A stretch of 64,000 bases of DNA. Origin: Sphingobacterium spiritivorum. GTDB lineage: Bacteria; Bacteroidota; Bacteroidia; Sphingobacteriales; Sphingobacteriaceae. The first letter of the stretch is position 1, and every line of letters begins with the position of its first letter. Under the pieces are notes generated by a model that made no database searches, was not told the origin of the DNA, and saw nothing but the letters and a program-made list of their open reading frames with translations. The position numbers and the translations under genes were made by a program. Location of the stretch: contig NZ_CP068082.1 in assembly GCF_016724845.1 (NCBI RefSeq), positions 868,001 through 932,000 of the forward strand. Direction: 5' to 3'. Below, piece by piece: positions 55,720 to 64,000 of the stretch.

Positions 55720-56175
55720 TTATTTAATGCTGTCTTCCATTGTGCCAAACCACGCTATCAAAACCTGCTTATCCTCCGGTGACAATACTGCATTACGATG
55801 AATTAGCGTATATGACGACAATGGCATTTCCCCGTCCTTAACCTGCCCGGCCATAGCCCTGAACTTGTTTCGCTGCCTGCGGACAGAATAGTCGCCAAAT
55901 TCGCTAAAGTTGAGTTCCTCTTTCCCCTTTTTTATATGCTCTGCCATGTACCATGCGCCGGGCTGGATACGGCTGTACCACGGATAATGGGTATTGTTGC
56001 TATGGCAGTCATAACAGGACTGAACAAGGATAGCCTTTACATTTTGGGGTACGGTGTACACCCTTTCGATATGGGTGGCTGGCACTTCAACCGCCTGGTT
56101 CCGTAAGGGCTGAAAGAACTGTATGGCAATCAGGACGACAGCCAGCCCCAATATGATTTTCTTCTTTATGGTCAT
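55720..56175 (-). CDS. Haem-binding domain (cytochrome-like) protein
   Basis: 151 residues. N-terminal anchor (IILGLAVVLIAIQFF), then a single CxxCH haem site SCYDCHSNNTHYPWYSRI with the conserved Asn-Asn-Tyr-Pro-Trp-Tyr pattern of the haem_bd family, and PLSSYTLIHRNAVLSPED at the end. It may transfer electrons to or from the oxidase encoded 13 bases downstream. Confidence 0.88.
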   Translation of the reverse strand: MTIKKKIILGLAVVLIAIQFFQPLRNQAVEVPATHIERVYTVPQNVKAILVQSCYDCHSNNTHYPWYSRIQPGAWYMAEHIKKGKEELNFSEFGDYSVRRQRNKFRAMAGQVKDGEMPLSSYTLIHRNAVLSPEDKQVLIAWFGTMEDSIK

Positions 56176-56207
56176 AATTATTTTATTGTGGCTTCATCTT
56201 TTTGTGT

Positions 56208-56633
56208 CTACTGTTTTTTCACATACTTGGCATAATTCTCCTTGTTTTCAAAATAAGAAACTTCACCGTTATTTCCTGTCACAGCAATCACCGCATTAGC
56301 TTTGTCTACCTGCTTATGGGAATAGGGGTCTATCGCCATCCGCACGGTCGCATCTTTTGGAATACGTTCCTTACACATTTCGCAACATCCGTAATAGGTT
56401 TTACCATCAAATTTTACGTCAAACTGCCTTTTGCCCATATAGGCATCGTTGACCATGCAGACTTCATCCGATGGAACCAATTCACCTATTTGGGTAGTAT
56501 GTCCGTTGCTTTCCGGAGTTGCCTGCGAATGCTGCTGTTCCGCTTCATCCTTATTTGACCCCGCCTGACCGCAAGCGGTGAATAGCAGGGTTAATAAGGA
56601 AATAAAGCCAATTATTATTTTGTTCATGTCCAA
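56208..56633 (-). CDS. YHS/TRASH-like lipoprotein of the copper operon
   Basis: 141 residues. Lipobox LLFTACGQAG, a His/Gln-rich linker, and the domain VCMVNDAYMGKRQFDVKFDG with YYGCCEMCKERI; the Cys cluster (CCxxC plus upstream Cys) is suited to metal binding. DPYSHKQVDKANAVI follows. It is probably a periplasmic metal sensor or chaperone. ATG at residue 3 is an equal start. Confidence 0.72.
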   Translation of the reverse strand: MDMNKIIIGFISLLTLLFTACGQAGSNKDEAEQQHSQATPESNGHTTQIGELVPSDEVCMVNDAYMGKRQFDVKFDGKTYYGCCEMCKERIPKDATVRMAIDPYSHKQVDKANAVIAVTGNNGEVSYFENKENYAKYVKKQ

Positions 56634-56653
56634 ACTTGTTTTTTTAAATTTTA

Positions 56654-57178
56654 TTATTTACTTTCTTCAAACTCTTTTAGCTTGCGCTTCATTAGTTCAA
56701 TTTCTTCCGCTTGGGTTTTAAGTATATTTTTTTGCAGCTCTATCAGTTCCGGGTCGGTCAGGTGTGCCTTTTCGGACATCAATATGGCTGCTGCGTGATG
56801 GGGTATCATACCCTTTGCAAACTGCTTGTCCCCGACATTGATTTGTTCCCTGATACCAAACCATGAAAAGATGCCAACAGCAACCGAGATGATGGCTATC
56901 GCCCAATTCATCTTCCTGTTGGGGTACATTACTTTCATTATCGCTAATTCGATAAGCAGCATTGCCGAGGTCATCAGCAGGGTCATGTACAAATTGTTGA
57001 TATTGGGTATCAGGTTCTGCCACCCGTCAATCATGGCGTACATGATAAAATACATCACTGCGAACATGGCTACAGCCATCACCGCAAAGCGTTTGTACAT
57101 GGCCGAAGCATGTTTTGTATTGTGCGTGCCATGCTCCGAGGAATGACCCGCATGGTGACTGTTTTGCATATTTTCCAT
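56654..57178 (-). CDS. DUF305 membrane protein
   Basis: 174 residues. His-rich start (HHAGHSSEHGTHN), three hydrophobic segments (about 30-48, 60-82, 92-108), and the DUF305 signature KGMIPHHAAAILMSEKAHLTDPEL near residue 125. It lies in the copper operon (11-base gap); DUF305 proteins carry metal-binding His residues and recur with copper resistance genes. Confidence 0.88.
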   Translation of the reverse strand: MENMQNSHHAGHSSEHGTHNTKHASAMYKRFAVMAVAMFAVMYFIMYAMIDGWQNLIPNINNLYMTLLMTSAMLLIELAIMKVMYPNRKMNWAIAIISVAVGIFSWFGIREQINVGDKQFAKGMIPHHAAAILMSEKAHLTDPELIELQKNILKTQAEEIELMKRKLKEFEESK

Positions 57179-57189
57179 AACCCTGAATT

Positions 57190-57855
57190 TTATTTGCTGT
57201 TAATTGTTTTTTCCACCTTACCGCAGGTCAGCATTTTAGAACCGTAGTAAGGGTTTTTGATTTCCTTGTTTTCGCTGAACCAAACAGCACCCTTACCATC
57301 ATTGAACATCGGGCAATGGTCCTGATACAATGTTTGCGATGTACCGAACAAATCAATCAGGTCTTTCAAATCTTCGCCAAGCGAGGCCAAATGTTCCCGC
57401 TGGTGGTGGATGTTGCCGACATTTTCCCCGATATGTTCTGCGTGTTCTTTAGCATCGTCCGCTATGTCCATGTACTTTTTGTGCTTATCGGCAGGAACGG
57501 CTTTCATGTCCACTTTATTCAGGGTAGCTAACAGCTTTTTCCCTGAACTGGCGGCAGCTTTGTCATCGTCCGAAACAAGGGCGTTCTTTAAGGACAGATA
57601 ATCGGTAACTATGGGCGCAATAGAAAAGTTTTTTGCTTCTTCTTTTCCTGTTGCTTTTGCTTCCTGACCGCTCGGAGTTTCACTCACAACGGGCGCAGCT
57701 ACCGTATCATCCTCTTTTGGTTGGGAAGCTGACTGTTCTTGTGATACAACAGCAGTATCACTTGAAGACTGCTCGTTTTTGTTGGATGCCTGATTGCATG
57801 ATACTGTTACAAATGCCATGATAACAGCAATGATTGATAATGTTAGATTTTTCAT
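57190..57855 (-). CDS. DUF3347 lipoprotein
   Basis: 221 residues. Lipobox FVTVSCNQAS, a long low-complexity Ser/Glu/Ala linker (about 22-75), then the DUF3347 domain: YLSLKNALVSDDDKAA and the C-terminal DHCPMFNDGKGAVWFS with NPYYGSKMLTCGKV. The C/H/M residues at the end suggest copper binding. A second DUF3347 domain occurs in the protein at 60321-61202, so one gene may be a duplicate. Confidence 0.86.
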   Translation of the reverse strand: MKNLTLSIIAVIMAFVTVSCNQASNKNEQSSSDTAVVSQEQSASQPKEDDTVAAPVVSETPSGQEAKATGKEEAKNFSIAPIVTDYLSLKNALVSDDDKAAASSGKKLLATLNKVDMKAVPADKHKKYMDIADDAKEHAEHIGENVGNIHHQREHLASLGEDLKDLIDLFGTSQTLYQDHCPMFNDGKGAVWFSENKEIKNPYYGSKMLTCGKVEKTINSK

Positions 57856-57861
57856 TTTTAT

Positions 57862-59982
57862 TTATTTTTTGATTTTTAAAAAACTTGCGTTAATAGCCAC
57901 TACAATGGTGCTTACACTCATCAGCACAGCACCCATAGCGGGACTTAAAACAAAATTCGGATAGAGTACGCCTGCCGCAAGGGGTATTGCCACCACGTTG
58001 TAGCCAACCGCCCATATCAGGTTCTGTACCATCTTTTTGTAGGTAAGTTTGCCGAAGTCAATCAGTTTGACCACATCCCTCGGGTCGCTGTCTACCAATA
58101 TGATATCCGCTGTTTCGGCAGCCACGTCCGTACCGGAACCCACGGCAATGCCCACATCTGCCTGTGCCAGTGCAGGTGCATCATTTACACCATCACCAGT
58201 CATTGCTACGATTTCGCCTTTTGCCTGAAACTCCTTTACTTTCTCCTGCTTGTTGTGCGGAAGCACATTAGCCAAATACCCGTCCATACCCAATTTTCCG
58301 GCTACGGCAGCAGCAATCCTGTCGTTGTCCCCGGTGAGCAGAAAGGACTTGATGCCCATTTTTTTGAGTTCCTCAATCGCCTGTGCCGACCCCTCACGGA
58401 TGCTGTCTGCCAAAGTAATGATGCCGATTACCCGGTCATCAATGAGGACAAAGTTGACCGTTTCGGCTTCCTGATTGATTTCGCTTGGTATTTCCGGCAG
58501 GGAAAGGTGGTTTTCGGTGAAATAATTCGGGCCGCCAGCTACGACATTTTTCCCGTTCACAACACCTTTAACACCTATGCCCTGCATATAGCTGAAGTTT
58601 TCAGACTTCCATAAGGCAAGGCTCTTTTCTTTCAATGTAGCCATAATGCCTTTGGCGATATGGTGTTCCGAATTTTGCTGTACTGCGGCAGCATACTGGA
58701 TAACCTCATCGGCATTATATTCGTCTGTTAACGGTATAACCTTTTCTACGGCATGGGAACCTTTGGTGAGCGTTCCGGTCTTATCAAAAATGACGGTGGA
58801 AAGTTTTCGGGTGGTTTCAAATGCCGTACGGTTGCGGATGAGCAGGCCATTGGTCGCCGAAAGCGTTGTGGAAATGGCGACCACCAACGGGATAGCCACG
58901 CCCAATGCGTGCGGGCAGGCCGTTACCATTACCGTCACCATTCTTTCAAGCGCAAAGGCAATATCTCCACTGCTTGCATACCAATAGGCAAATGTGCCTA
59001 TGCCCACGGCAATGGCAATAAAGGTGAGCCATTTGGCAACTTTGTCCGCAAGGTTCTGTGTATTAGACTTAGTAGCCTGCGCTTCCTGCACAAGATTGAT
59101 AACCCTGTTCAGGTAGCTGTCTTTTCCCACGGCTGTTACCTTAACTTTCAGCGCACCATCGCCATTGATAGAGCCTGCGATGACCTTTCCGTCCTTTTCC
59201 TTTTTTACGGGAACACTTTCCCCGGTAAGCATACTCTCGTTGATATACGAAAGCCCCTCCAGTACCAATCCATCGGCTGGAATTTTTTCTCCCGGTTTTA
59301 TGATAGCCGTTTCACCGCTTTGCAGGTCTTCGAGCTTTATCTTTACAGCTTCTCCGCCACGTTCCACGGTAACATCGTTGGGCAGCAAAGCCACCAATGA
59401 CTGTAATGCCCGTGAAGCAGCCATTTGGGAACGCATTTCCAGCCAATGCCCTAACAGCATGATGTCAATTAGGGTTGCCAGTTCCCAAAAGAAGTCCATA
59501 CCCTGCAAGCCAAATACAACGGCTACGGAATAAACATAGGCTACGGATATGGCAATGGCAACAAGTGTCATCATCCCTATGGCTTTGGCTTTCACCTCGC
59601 CAATCATTCCCTTTAGGAACGGTAAGCCTCCATAGCAATAAATCACCGTACCCAATGCCAACAGCACATATTTATCGCCATTGAAAGCAAGGGAGAAACC
59701 CAACCATTGCTGTATCATGTGCGACAGGAGCAGGATAGGGATTGTAATGACAAGGCTTATCCAAAAACGTGTGAGGAAATCGCCTGTATTATGCCCCTCA
59801 TGTTTATCAAAGTTTTCGTCATCATGGCCATGTTGAGAATGCCCGGAATGCTCATGTTCTGGCGTGTGTTCATGAGAAGCTGACGTACCGCCAACGGGAA
59901 CCAATGCCATGCCACAAAGAGGGCATTTGCCCGGTTCGTCTTTTAGCACCTGCGGGTGCATGGGACACGTGTATTTTTTCAT
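57862..59982 (-). CDS. CopB-type copper/silver P1B ATPase
   Basis: 706 residues. N-terminal metal-binding segment YTCPMHPQVLKDEPGKCPLCGM and a His-rich stretch, then eight membrane helices. The transmembrane metal motif is CPHALG (P1B-3 type, rather than CPC), phosphorylation motif DKTGTLTKG, TGESVPV, and hinge GDGVNDAPAL. P1B-3 enzymes export Cu(II)/Ag(I) to the periplasm. With the CopA-type ATPase at the window end it gives the island two exporters. Confidence 0.95.
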   Translation of the reverse strand: MKKYTCPMHPQVLKDEPGKCPLCGMALVPVGGTSASHEHTPEHEHSGHSQHGHDDENFDKHEGHNTGDFLTRFWISLVITIPILLLSHMIQQWLGFSLAFNGDKYVLLALGTVIYCYGGLPFLKGMIGEVKAKAIGMMTLVAIAISVAYVYSVAVVFGLQGMDFFWELATLIDIMLLGHWLEMRSQMAASRALQSLVALLPNDVTVERGGEAVKIKLEDLQSGETAIIKPGEKIPADGLVLEGLSYINESMLTGESVPVKKEKDGKVIAGSINGDGALKVKVTAVGKDSYLNRVINLVQEAQATKSNTQNLADKVAKWLTFIAIAVGIGTFAYWYASSGDIAFALERMVTVMVTACPHALGVAIPLVVAISTTLSATNGLLIRNRTAFETTRKLSTVIFDKTGTLTKGSHAVEKVIPLTDEYNADEVIQYAAAVQQNSEHHIAKGIMATLKEKSLALWKSENFSYMQGIGVKGVVNGKNVVAGGPNYFTENHLSLPEIPSEINQEAETVNFVLIDDRVIGIITLADSIREGSAQAIEELKKMGIKSFLLTGDNDRIAAAVAGKLGMDGYLANVLPHNKQEKVKEFQAKGEIVAMTGDGVNDAPALAQADVGIAVGSGTDVAAETADIILVDSDPRDVVKLIDFGKLTYKKMVQNLIWAVGYNVVAIPLAAGVLYPNFVLSPAMGAVLMSVSTIVVAINASFLKIKK

Positions 59983-60000
59983 AACAAGGGATTTTAAAAG

Positions 60001-60306
60001 TTATGTTGCATTTAATTTTTTTACCATCTCATGGGTCATTTCTTCAGCATAAGTACCATAGGCATCAACAAGTACCCCTTTGCTCTTACCGTCATTGGAC
60101 GATATGGCATAAATCACGGCATTGTTATCAGGACTGCTGTCGAGGCTTTCAAACCTATGAGTTTCCGTAACCGTAAAATCCTCCGGTTTTAGTTTCAGGC
60201 TCTTTGACGCACAGTAAAGGCAGTCCGGCAACAGACTAAAATCAATACTGTACCCACGTTGTCTTAGGTCTTTAAGAGCCTGCACCATATCACTATACTG
60301 TTCCAT
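60001..60306 (-). CDS. Small conserved protein often named phosphoribosylpyrophosphate synthetase
   Basis: 101 residues. The phrase LPDCLYCASKSLKLKPEDF and VIYAISSNDGKSKGVLVDAYG is well conserved in Bacteroidota. Databases often call this family phosphoribosylpyrophosphate synthetase, but it is far too short and lacks PRPP synthetase motifs, so I make no such claim. The Cys pair CLYC may bind metal. It lies between the DUF3347/HMA gene and the CopB ATPase gene. Confidence 0.65.
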   Translation of the reverse strand: MEQYSDMVQALKDLRQRGYSIDFSLLPDCLYCASKSLKLKPEDFTVTETHRFESLDSSPDNNAVIYAISSNDGKSKGVLVDAYGTYAEEMTHEMVKKLNAT

Positions 60307-60320
60307 AGCTTTCCGACCTG

Positions 60321-61202
60321 TTATTTAATGGTTTCGACCGTACTGCCGCAGGTAAGCATCTGTGAGCCGTAATATGGGTTTTTAATGGCATTCTCTTTAC
60401 TTAGCCAATTGGCCCCCTTACCTCCATTGTACATAGGACAGTGCTGGTAATAAACTGGTGTATCCTGTTTAGACACTTTAGCCAGTATGTAGATGCTTCC
60501 CGAAAGTGCCGCAAAAGCACTTCTTTGTTTTGCAACGTCTTTTGATTTTGAAATGCTTTCCGCATTAGCTGTCAAGTCCTGCATTACTTTCATCCAAGCC
60601 GTATGTTCCTCTGCCGAAAGCTTGTTCATATCGACTGCTTTAAGGGATGCAGCCAATTCAGCGGCTTTGGCAGATGCAGTTGCCGCATCGGTTTTTATCA
60701 AAGCATCTTTCACTGAAAAGTAGTTGTCAAACACAGCTTTTAGCTGTGATTGATTTTGAGCTGCATCCTTGTTAGCGGGTGCTGCCATTTCACCGTGGTT
60801 GTGATTGCCATGTCCGACTTTCATGTCCATTGCCGCCCCTTTGTTTTGGGCAATTGTCTTCAAAGGTCTATCGTACTGGCAGCATTCAGCCAGTTTCGCA
60901 TATACGTCATCCGGCGCACGGAACTTCTCACTATCATAACCCGCCAAAGCGATACGTTTCAGGATTTCATCCTGATTTGTTTTCTCGCTGTCATACGTGA
61001 GCGTAGCCATCTTGGTATCTTTGTTCCAGTCCACGTTGGCTACCTTTTTTATGTTACCTGCTTTTTCGATGGTGGTTTTACACATACCACAATTGCCGTA
61101 AATCTTTACGGTTTCTGTTTTCGCATTTTTGATTTGTGCGAAACCATTCATTGAGGATAGTAATACGGCGATTACCATCACTATTTTTGATAATGATTTC
61201 AT
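60321..61202 (-). CDS. Secreted HMA-domain plus DUF3347 protein
   Basis: 293 residues. Signal peptide ending NGFAQ, an HMA domain with KIYGNCGMCKTTIEKAG (CxxC), a His-rich linker (VGHGNHNHGEMAAPAN), and a DUF3347 domain with YQHCPMYNGGKGANWLS and NPYYGSQMLTCGSTVE. It looks like a periplasmic copper carrier joined to the metal-binding DUF3347. First gene of the 53-61 kb operon. Confidence 0.88.
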   Translation of the reverse strand: MKSLSKIVMVIAVLLSSMNGFAQIKNAKTETVKIYGNCGMCKTTIEKAGNIKKVANVDWNKDTKMATLTYDSEKTNQDEILKRIALAGYDSEKFRAPDDVYAKLAECCQYDRPLKTIAQNKGAAMDMKVGHGNHNHGEMAAPANKDAAQNQSQLKAVFDNYFSVKDALIKTDAATASAKAAELAASLKAVDMNKLSAEEHTAWMKVMQDLTANAESISKSKDVAKQRSAFAALSGSIYILAKVSKQDTPVYYQHCPMYNGGKGANWLSKENAIKNPYYGSQMLTCGSTVETIK

Positions 61203-61338
61203 AATAATTACTTTTTAGAAATGAAGTATTGAAAGCCCATTTCTGTTTTAAACTTTAAATAAATGATACAAATAAGGGATTTGCAAAAAGCCGAAGCGGC
61301 TTCTGACAGGACATACCTATGGCTGGCAGGCCATAAAT

Positions 61339-61725
61339 TTAGCTTATTTTAGGCGGTAGCCAAATGGAAAAAAAGCCCGAAGAATAATAGGCTTCTTTGA
61401 AAGCGAATTTTTGCTTTTTAGCTGCTGCTAAGTGATCTTTTGCCTTTAATTCGATTACGGTTGGGACATTTAGGGAAGTGGTTGAAGCACCGCACCTGCA
61501 AGAGCTGTGGGAACAACCGCCCCCGCATTTGTCACTTTTGCATTTTTTACAGGATTTGCTCTTGCAACCTTTTGTATGTTCTGATTTTTTGGATTTCTCC
61601 TTTGAGCAGGAAGACTGCTCGGTCTTTGTTGAATTTTTGGAACAGGCATAGCTCTGACTTGGCATCATAAAGAAAACCAAACAGAACAATGTCAAAATGC
61701 CTATATGTATTCTATAATTTTTCAA
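61339..61725 (-). CDS. Cys- and Lys-rich secreted protein, possible metal buffer
   Basis: 128 residues from a TTG at 61725. Signal peptide ending SYACSKNS; the next 55 residues hold nine cysteines in Lys/Ser-rich sequence (TKGCKSKSCKKCKSDKCGGG, then CSHSSCRCG), like a metallothionein. The last 40 residues are a normal amphipathic tail. No family recognised. The copper context suggests it sequesters metal in the periplasm. A TAACTTTG box (61731-61738) ends 6 bases before the start, so the mRNA may be nearly leaderless or the true start lies elsewhere. Confidence 0.62.
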   Translation of the reverse strand: MKNYRIHIGILTLFCLVFFMMPSQSYACSKNSTKTEQSSCSKEKSKKSEHTKGCKSKSCKKCKSDKCGGGCSHSSCRCGASTTSLNVPTVIELKAKDHLAAAKKQKFAFKEAYYSSGFFSIWLPPKIS

Positions 61726-61780
61726 CGCAACAAAGTTACAAATTAGATTGGTTTTTTATATCGTTTTACGTTTTTTTTGC

Positions 61781-61804
61781 TATATGGAAAAATAATGCCA
61801 TATA
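61781..61804. promoter_or_regulatory. Inverted repeat before the Cys-rich gene
   Basis: TATATGG (61781-61787) and CCATATA (61798-61804) form a perfect palindrome around AAAAATAATG. It lies 56-79 bases upstream of the Cys-rich gene; a metal-responsive operator is possible. Confidence 0.4.
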
Positions 61805-61838
61805 CGCAATAACCTATCGCCTTTTTTCAGAATTGATA

Positions 61839-61895
61839 AAATGCCCTTTTTCATCAACCCAACCTCATGGAAATTCGGTCGGAAAAAGGGCATTT
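61839..61895 (-). terminator. Long hairpin terminator of the HMA/CopA unit
   Basis: AAATGCCCTTTTTC (61839-61852) and GAAAAAGGGCATTT (61882-61895) pair over 14 bases around a 29-base loop, 16 bases past the HMA stop. On the minus strand the stem is followed by ATTTTATC, a weak U-tract. Confidence 0.7.
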
Positions 61896-61910
61896 CAAAA
61901 AGTTGCTGGC

Positions 61911-62132
61911 TTAGGCATCCAAAGGTTCTATTTTGAAGCCTGCCTTTTGCACGGTCGATATTACTTCATGCTCGGTAATGCCCTCGGACTTCACGGTAAG
62001 TACTTTGTCCTTGTTGGCCGTGTCCACTTCCCAATGGCAGATGCCCTCTGCCTTGTCCAAGTGCGGCTTTACAGATGCGATACAGCCGCCGCAATTGATG
62101 TTCGTCTTGAATTGAAATTGTTTATTTTCCAT
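61911..62132 (-). CDS. HMA-domain copper chaperone
   Basis: 73-residue single HMA domain: NINCGGCIASVKPHLDKA holds the CxxC site, and the fold ends TVQKAGFKIEPLDA. It shuttles Cu(I) in the cytoplasm to the CopA ATPase encoded 99 bases upstream. Confidence 0.92.
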   Translation of the reverse strand: MENKQFQFKTNINCGGCIASVKPHLDKAEGICHWEVDTANKDKVLTVKSEGITEHEVISTVQKAGFKIEPLDA

Positions 62133-62231
62133 TGTTTACAAATTTTAGAGTTATCTGATAATGCAAATTTCCGTACTATTCAGTTAGTTATTGTTGTGTA
62201 ATTTCTTGTTTGATTTGTGAGATTTACTGTT

Positions 62232-64000
62232 TTATTTCTTCCACTTCAACCGCAGGCTGTTACTGACCACGCTCACGCTGCTCAATGCCATTGCCGCACC
62301 CGCAATCATCGGGTTGAGCAGGAAGCCGTTAACAGGGTAAAGGATGCCTGCCGCTACCGGAATGCCGATTACGTTGTAGATAAACGCCCAGAACAGGTTT
62401 TGCTTGATGGTGGCTACGGTCTGTTTGGACAAGCGTATTGCCTGCGGTATCTTGGTCAGGTCGGACGAAATGATGGTCATCTTGGCTACGTCCATTGCGA
62501 TGTCGCTGCCTTTGCCCATTGCGATACTTACATCGGCTGTTGCCAATGCGGTGCTGTCGTTGATACCATCGCCCACCATTGCCACTACCTTTCCTTTACT
62601 TTGCAGTTCTTTCACAAAGTCGGCTTTGTGCTGTGGCAAAACTTCGGCTTTGTAATGCTTGATGCCTGTCTGCTCCGCAATGGCTTTTGCAGTAGCTTCA
62701 TTATCTCCGGTCAGCATATACAGGTCAATGCCCATTTCCTGCATTTCCCGGATAGCCCGCACCGATGTTTCCTTAATCTTATCGGCGATAGCGATTACAG
62801 CAAGAGCCTTTTTGCTGTTTGCAAACCAGATAACGGTTTTAGACTGTTTGCCCCATTCTTCGGCCTGGTCTTGTAATTCGCCGGCAATGGCAATGTTGTT
62901 TTCTGCCAATAGCTTTTTGTTGCCTACATAATAGGTTTCGTTGTCATGGTCTGCTTTTGCGCCTTTGCCCGTAATGCTGTCGAACATGGATAAAGAGGTG
63001 GTCGCTACATCGCCAAGATGCTTCACTACGGCTTCTGCCAATGGATGCTCGGATTGCTTTTCGATGCTCAAAAGGATTTCTTTTGCAGTGTCCTCATTGT
63101 TCAGCCATTTAATGCCCGTTACCTGTGGTCTTCCCTCGGTGATGGTTCCGGTTTTGTCCAAAACGATGGCATTTACTTTTTTGGCCAGTTCCAAACTTTC
63201 GGCATCCTTTATCAAAATGCCATTTTCAGCACCTTTACCAACGCCTACCATAATAGCGGTGGGTGTCGCTAAGCCTAAAGCACAGGGGCAGGCAATGACC
63301 AATACCGTAACGGCTGCCAACAGACCTTGAACAACCCCGTTTTCGCCTCCCAAAATCAACCATAGCGTAAATGTCAGGATGGCAATACCTATCACTGTGG
63401 GAACAAAGATGCCCGCAATCCTATCGACCAGTTTCTGTACGGGTGCTTTGCTTCCCTGTGCATCCTGCACCATTTTGATGATGTGGGCAAGCATGGTTTC
63501 TTTGCCCACTTTTACCGCCCTGAACCGGAAGCTGCCTTTTTGGTTAATCGTTCCTGCAAATACTTTTTCTTTTTCTTTTTTCAATACAGGTACAGGCTCA
63601 CCGCTTAACATGCTTTCGTCCACATACGAATTGCCCGATATGACCATGCCGTCTACCGCAATCTTTTCACCGGGCTTTACGAGTATCACATCGCCTGCGC
63701 TTACGTCTTCGATAGCGGTCTGCTTTTCCGTTCCGTCCGCCTGTACCACGATGACCGTTTTTGGCTGCAAGCCCATCAGCTTCTTAATGGCTGAAGAGGT
63801 GTTGCCTTTGGCTCTTTCTTCCAGCAGTTTTCCCAAGAGGATGAATGCGATAATAACGGCAGCCGCTTCAAAATATACGTGAGCATGCAGTCCCCGTTGA
63901 TGCCAAAAGTCGGCAAACAGCATATTGAAAACACTGAACAGGTAGGCAATACCTGTACTCAATGCCACCAGCGTATCCATATTGGCGGAACGGTGCTTTG
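62232..64000 (-). CDS. copA: CopA-type copper P1B-1 ATPase (5' end outside window)
   Basis: The reading frame enters from the window edge (KHRSANMDTLVALSTG) and runs to the stop at 62232, so at least 588 residues are here and the N-terminal part is outside; the ATG at 63980 is internal. CPCALG transmembrane motif, DKTGTITEG, SGEPVPV, conserved HPLAEA and hinge GDGINDSTAL are present. It exports Cu(I)/Ag(I) to the periplasm. Serial with the HMA chaperone. Confidence 0.95.
   Translation of the reverse strand, partial: KHRSANMDTLVALSTGIAYLFSVFNMLFADFWHQRGLHAHVYFEAAAVIIAFILLGKLLEERAKGNTSSAIKKLMGLQPKTVIVVQADGTEKQTAIEDVSAGDVILVKPGEKIAVDGMVISGNSYVDESMLSGEPVPVLKKEKEKVFAGTINQKGSFRFRAVKVGKETMLAHIIKMVQDAQGSKAPVQKLVDRIAGIFVPTVIGIAILTFTLWLILGGENGVVQGLLAAVTVLVIACPCALGLATPTAIMVGVGKGAENGILIKDAESLELAKKVNAIVLDKTGTITEGRPQVTGIKWLNNEDTAKEILLSIEKQSEHPLAEAVVKHLGDVATTSLSMFDSITGKGAKADHDNETYYVGNKKLLAENNIAIAGELQDQAEEWGKQSKTVIWFANSKKALAVIAIADKIKETSVRAIREMQEMGIDLYMLTGDNEATAKAIAEQTGIKHYKAEVLPQHKADFVKELQSKGKVVAMVGDGINDSTALATADVSIAMGKGSDIAMDVAKMTIISSDLTKIPQAIRLSKQTVATIKQNLFWAFIYNVIGIPVAAGILYPVNGFLLNPMIAGAAMALSSVSVVSNSLRLKWKK

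Noticed and set aside
53433..55748. Longer multicopper oxidase start at 55748
   Set aside because: It overlaps the haem-binding gene and the signal peptide starts at the ATG at 55706.

Overview
The window looks like chromosome from a Bacteroidota member, probably of the Sphingobacteriaceae type. It carries two SusC/SusD pairs, BACON, DUF1735, DUF6520 and RteC families and SusC-type signal peptides, and Shine-Dalgarno sequences are generally absent. No RNA gene anchors the species, so the family-level placement is inference.

Bases 1-13.5 kb hold a nearly gapless minus-strand urease locus. Read in the direction of transcription it encodes an OmpR-type response regulator and histidine kinase, an OprO/P-type porin, UreA, UreB, UreC, a UreE, UreF, UreG, UreD, HypA, HypB, a second UreE, a lipoprotein/FecCD/ATPase ABC importer, and a GNAT acetyltransferase cut by the window edge. 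Everything for making an active nickel enzyme is here: structural subunits, UreDEFG, the HypAB nickel-delivery pair without any hydrogenase, and a candidate metal-chelate importer. UreC has about 50 extra N-terminal residues that resemble a twin-arginine signal.

Bases 13.7-20.7 kb are ordinary chromosome: a HEAT/AlkD-like repeat protein, a secreted sulfatase, small membrane proteins and lipoproteins, a YdcF-like protein and a fatty acid desaturase, with three copies of a hairpin-forming intergenic repeat. Bases 20.7-29.5 kb are a Sus-like outer-membrane uptake operon (IPT/NHL lipoprotein, SusC, SusD, DUF1735 lipoprotein, BACON lipoprotein) with no glycoside hydrolase.

Bases 29.6-36.1 kb are accessory and partly decayed: uncharacterised proteins, a truncated GIY-YIG/DUF4357 protein, a radC-like gene broken by one frameshift, a HEPN-like protein and a heavily mutated 5' remnant of a TrlF-like PHP/ATPase gene. 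They end in terminator hairpins and tRNA-like fragments.

From about 36.1 kb to the window end the content is that of an integrative conjugative element: rteC, an excisionase-like HTH protein, DUF3945, topoisomerase III, an ORF6N protein, an AraC regulator, a paired XRE module and a second rteC. No integrase or tra operon is inside the window. The cargo is in two parts. The first (43.8-51.1 kb) combines MauE, two tandem DUF6520 secreted small proteins, SusD, SusC and a TlpA-like thioredoxin; I consider it the best candidate for a poorly described system (a disulfide-bearing secreted peptide with its own redox and outer-membrane machinery). The second (53.4-64 kb) is a copper/silver resistance island: multicopper oxidase fused to a barrel-like tail, haem-binding protein, YHS-like lipoprotein, DUF305, two DUF3347 proteins, CopB- and CopA-type ATPases, HMA chaperone and a Cys-rich secreted protein.
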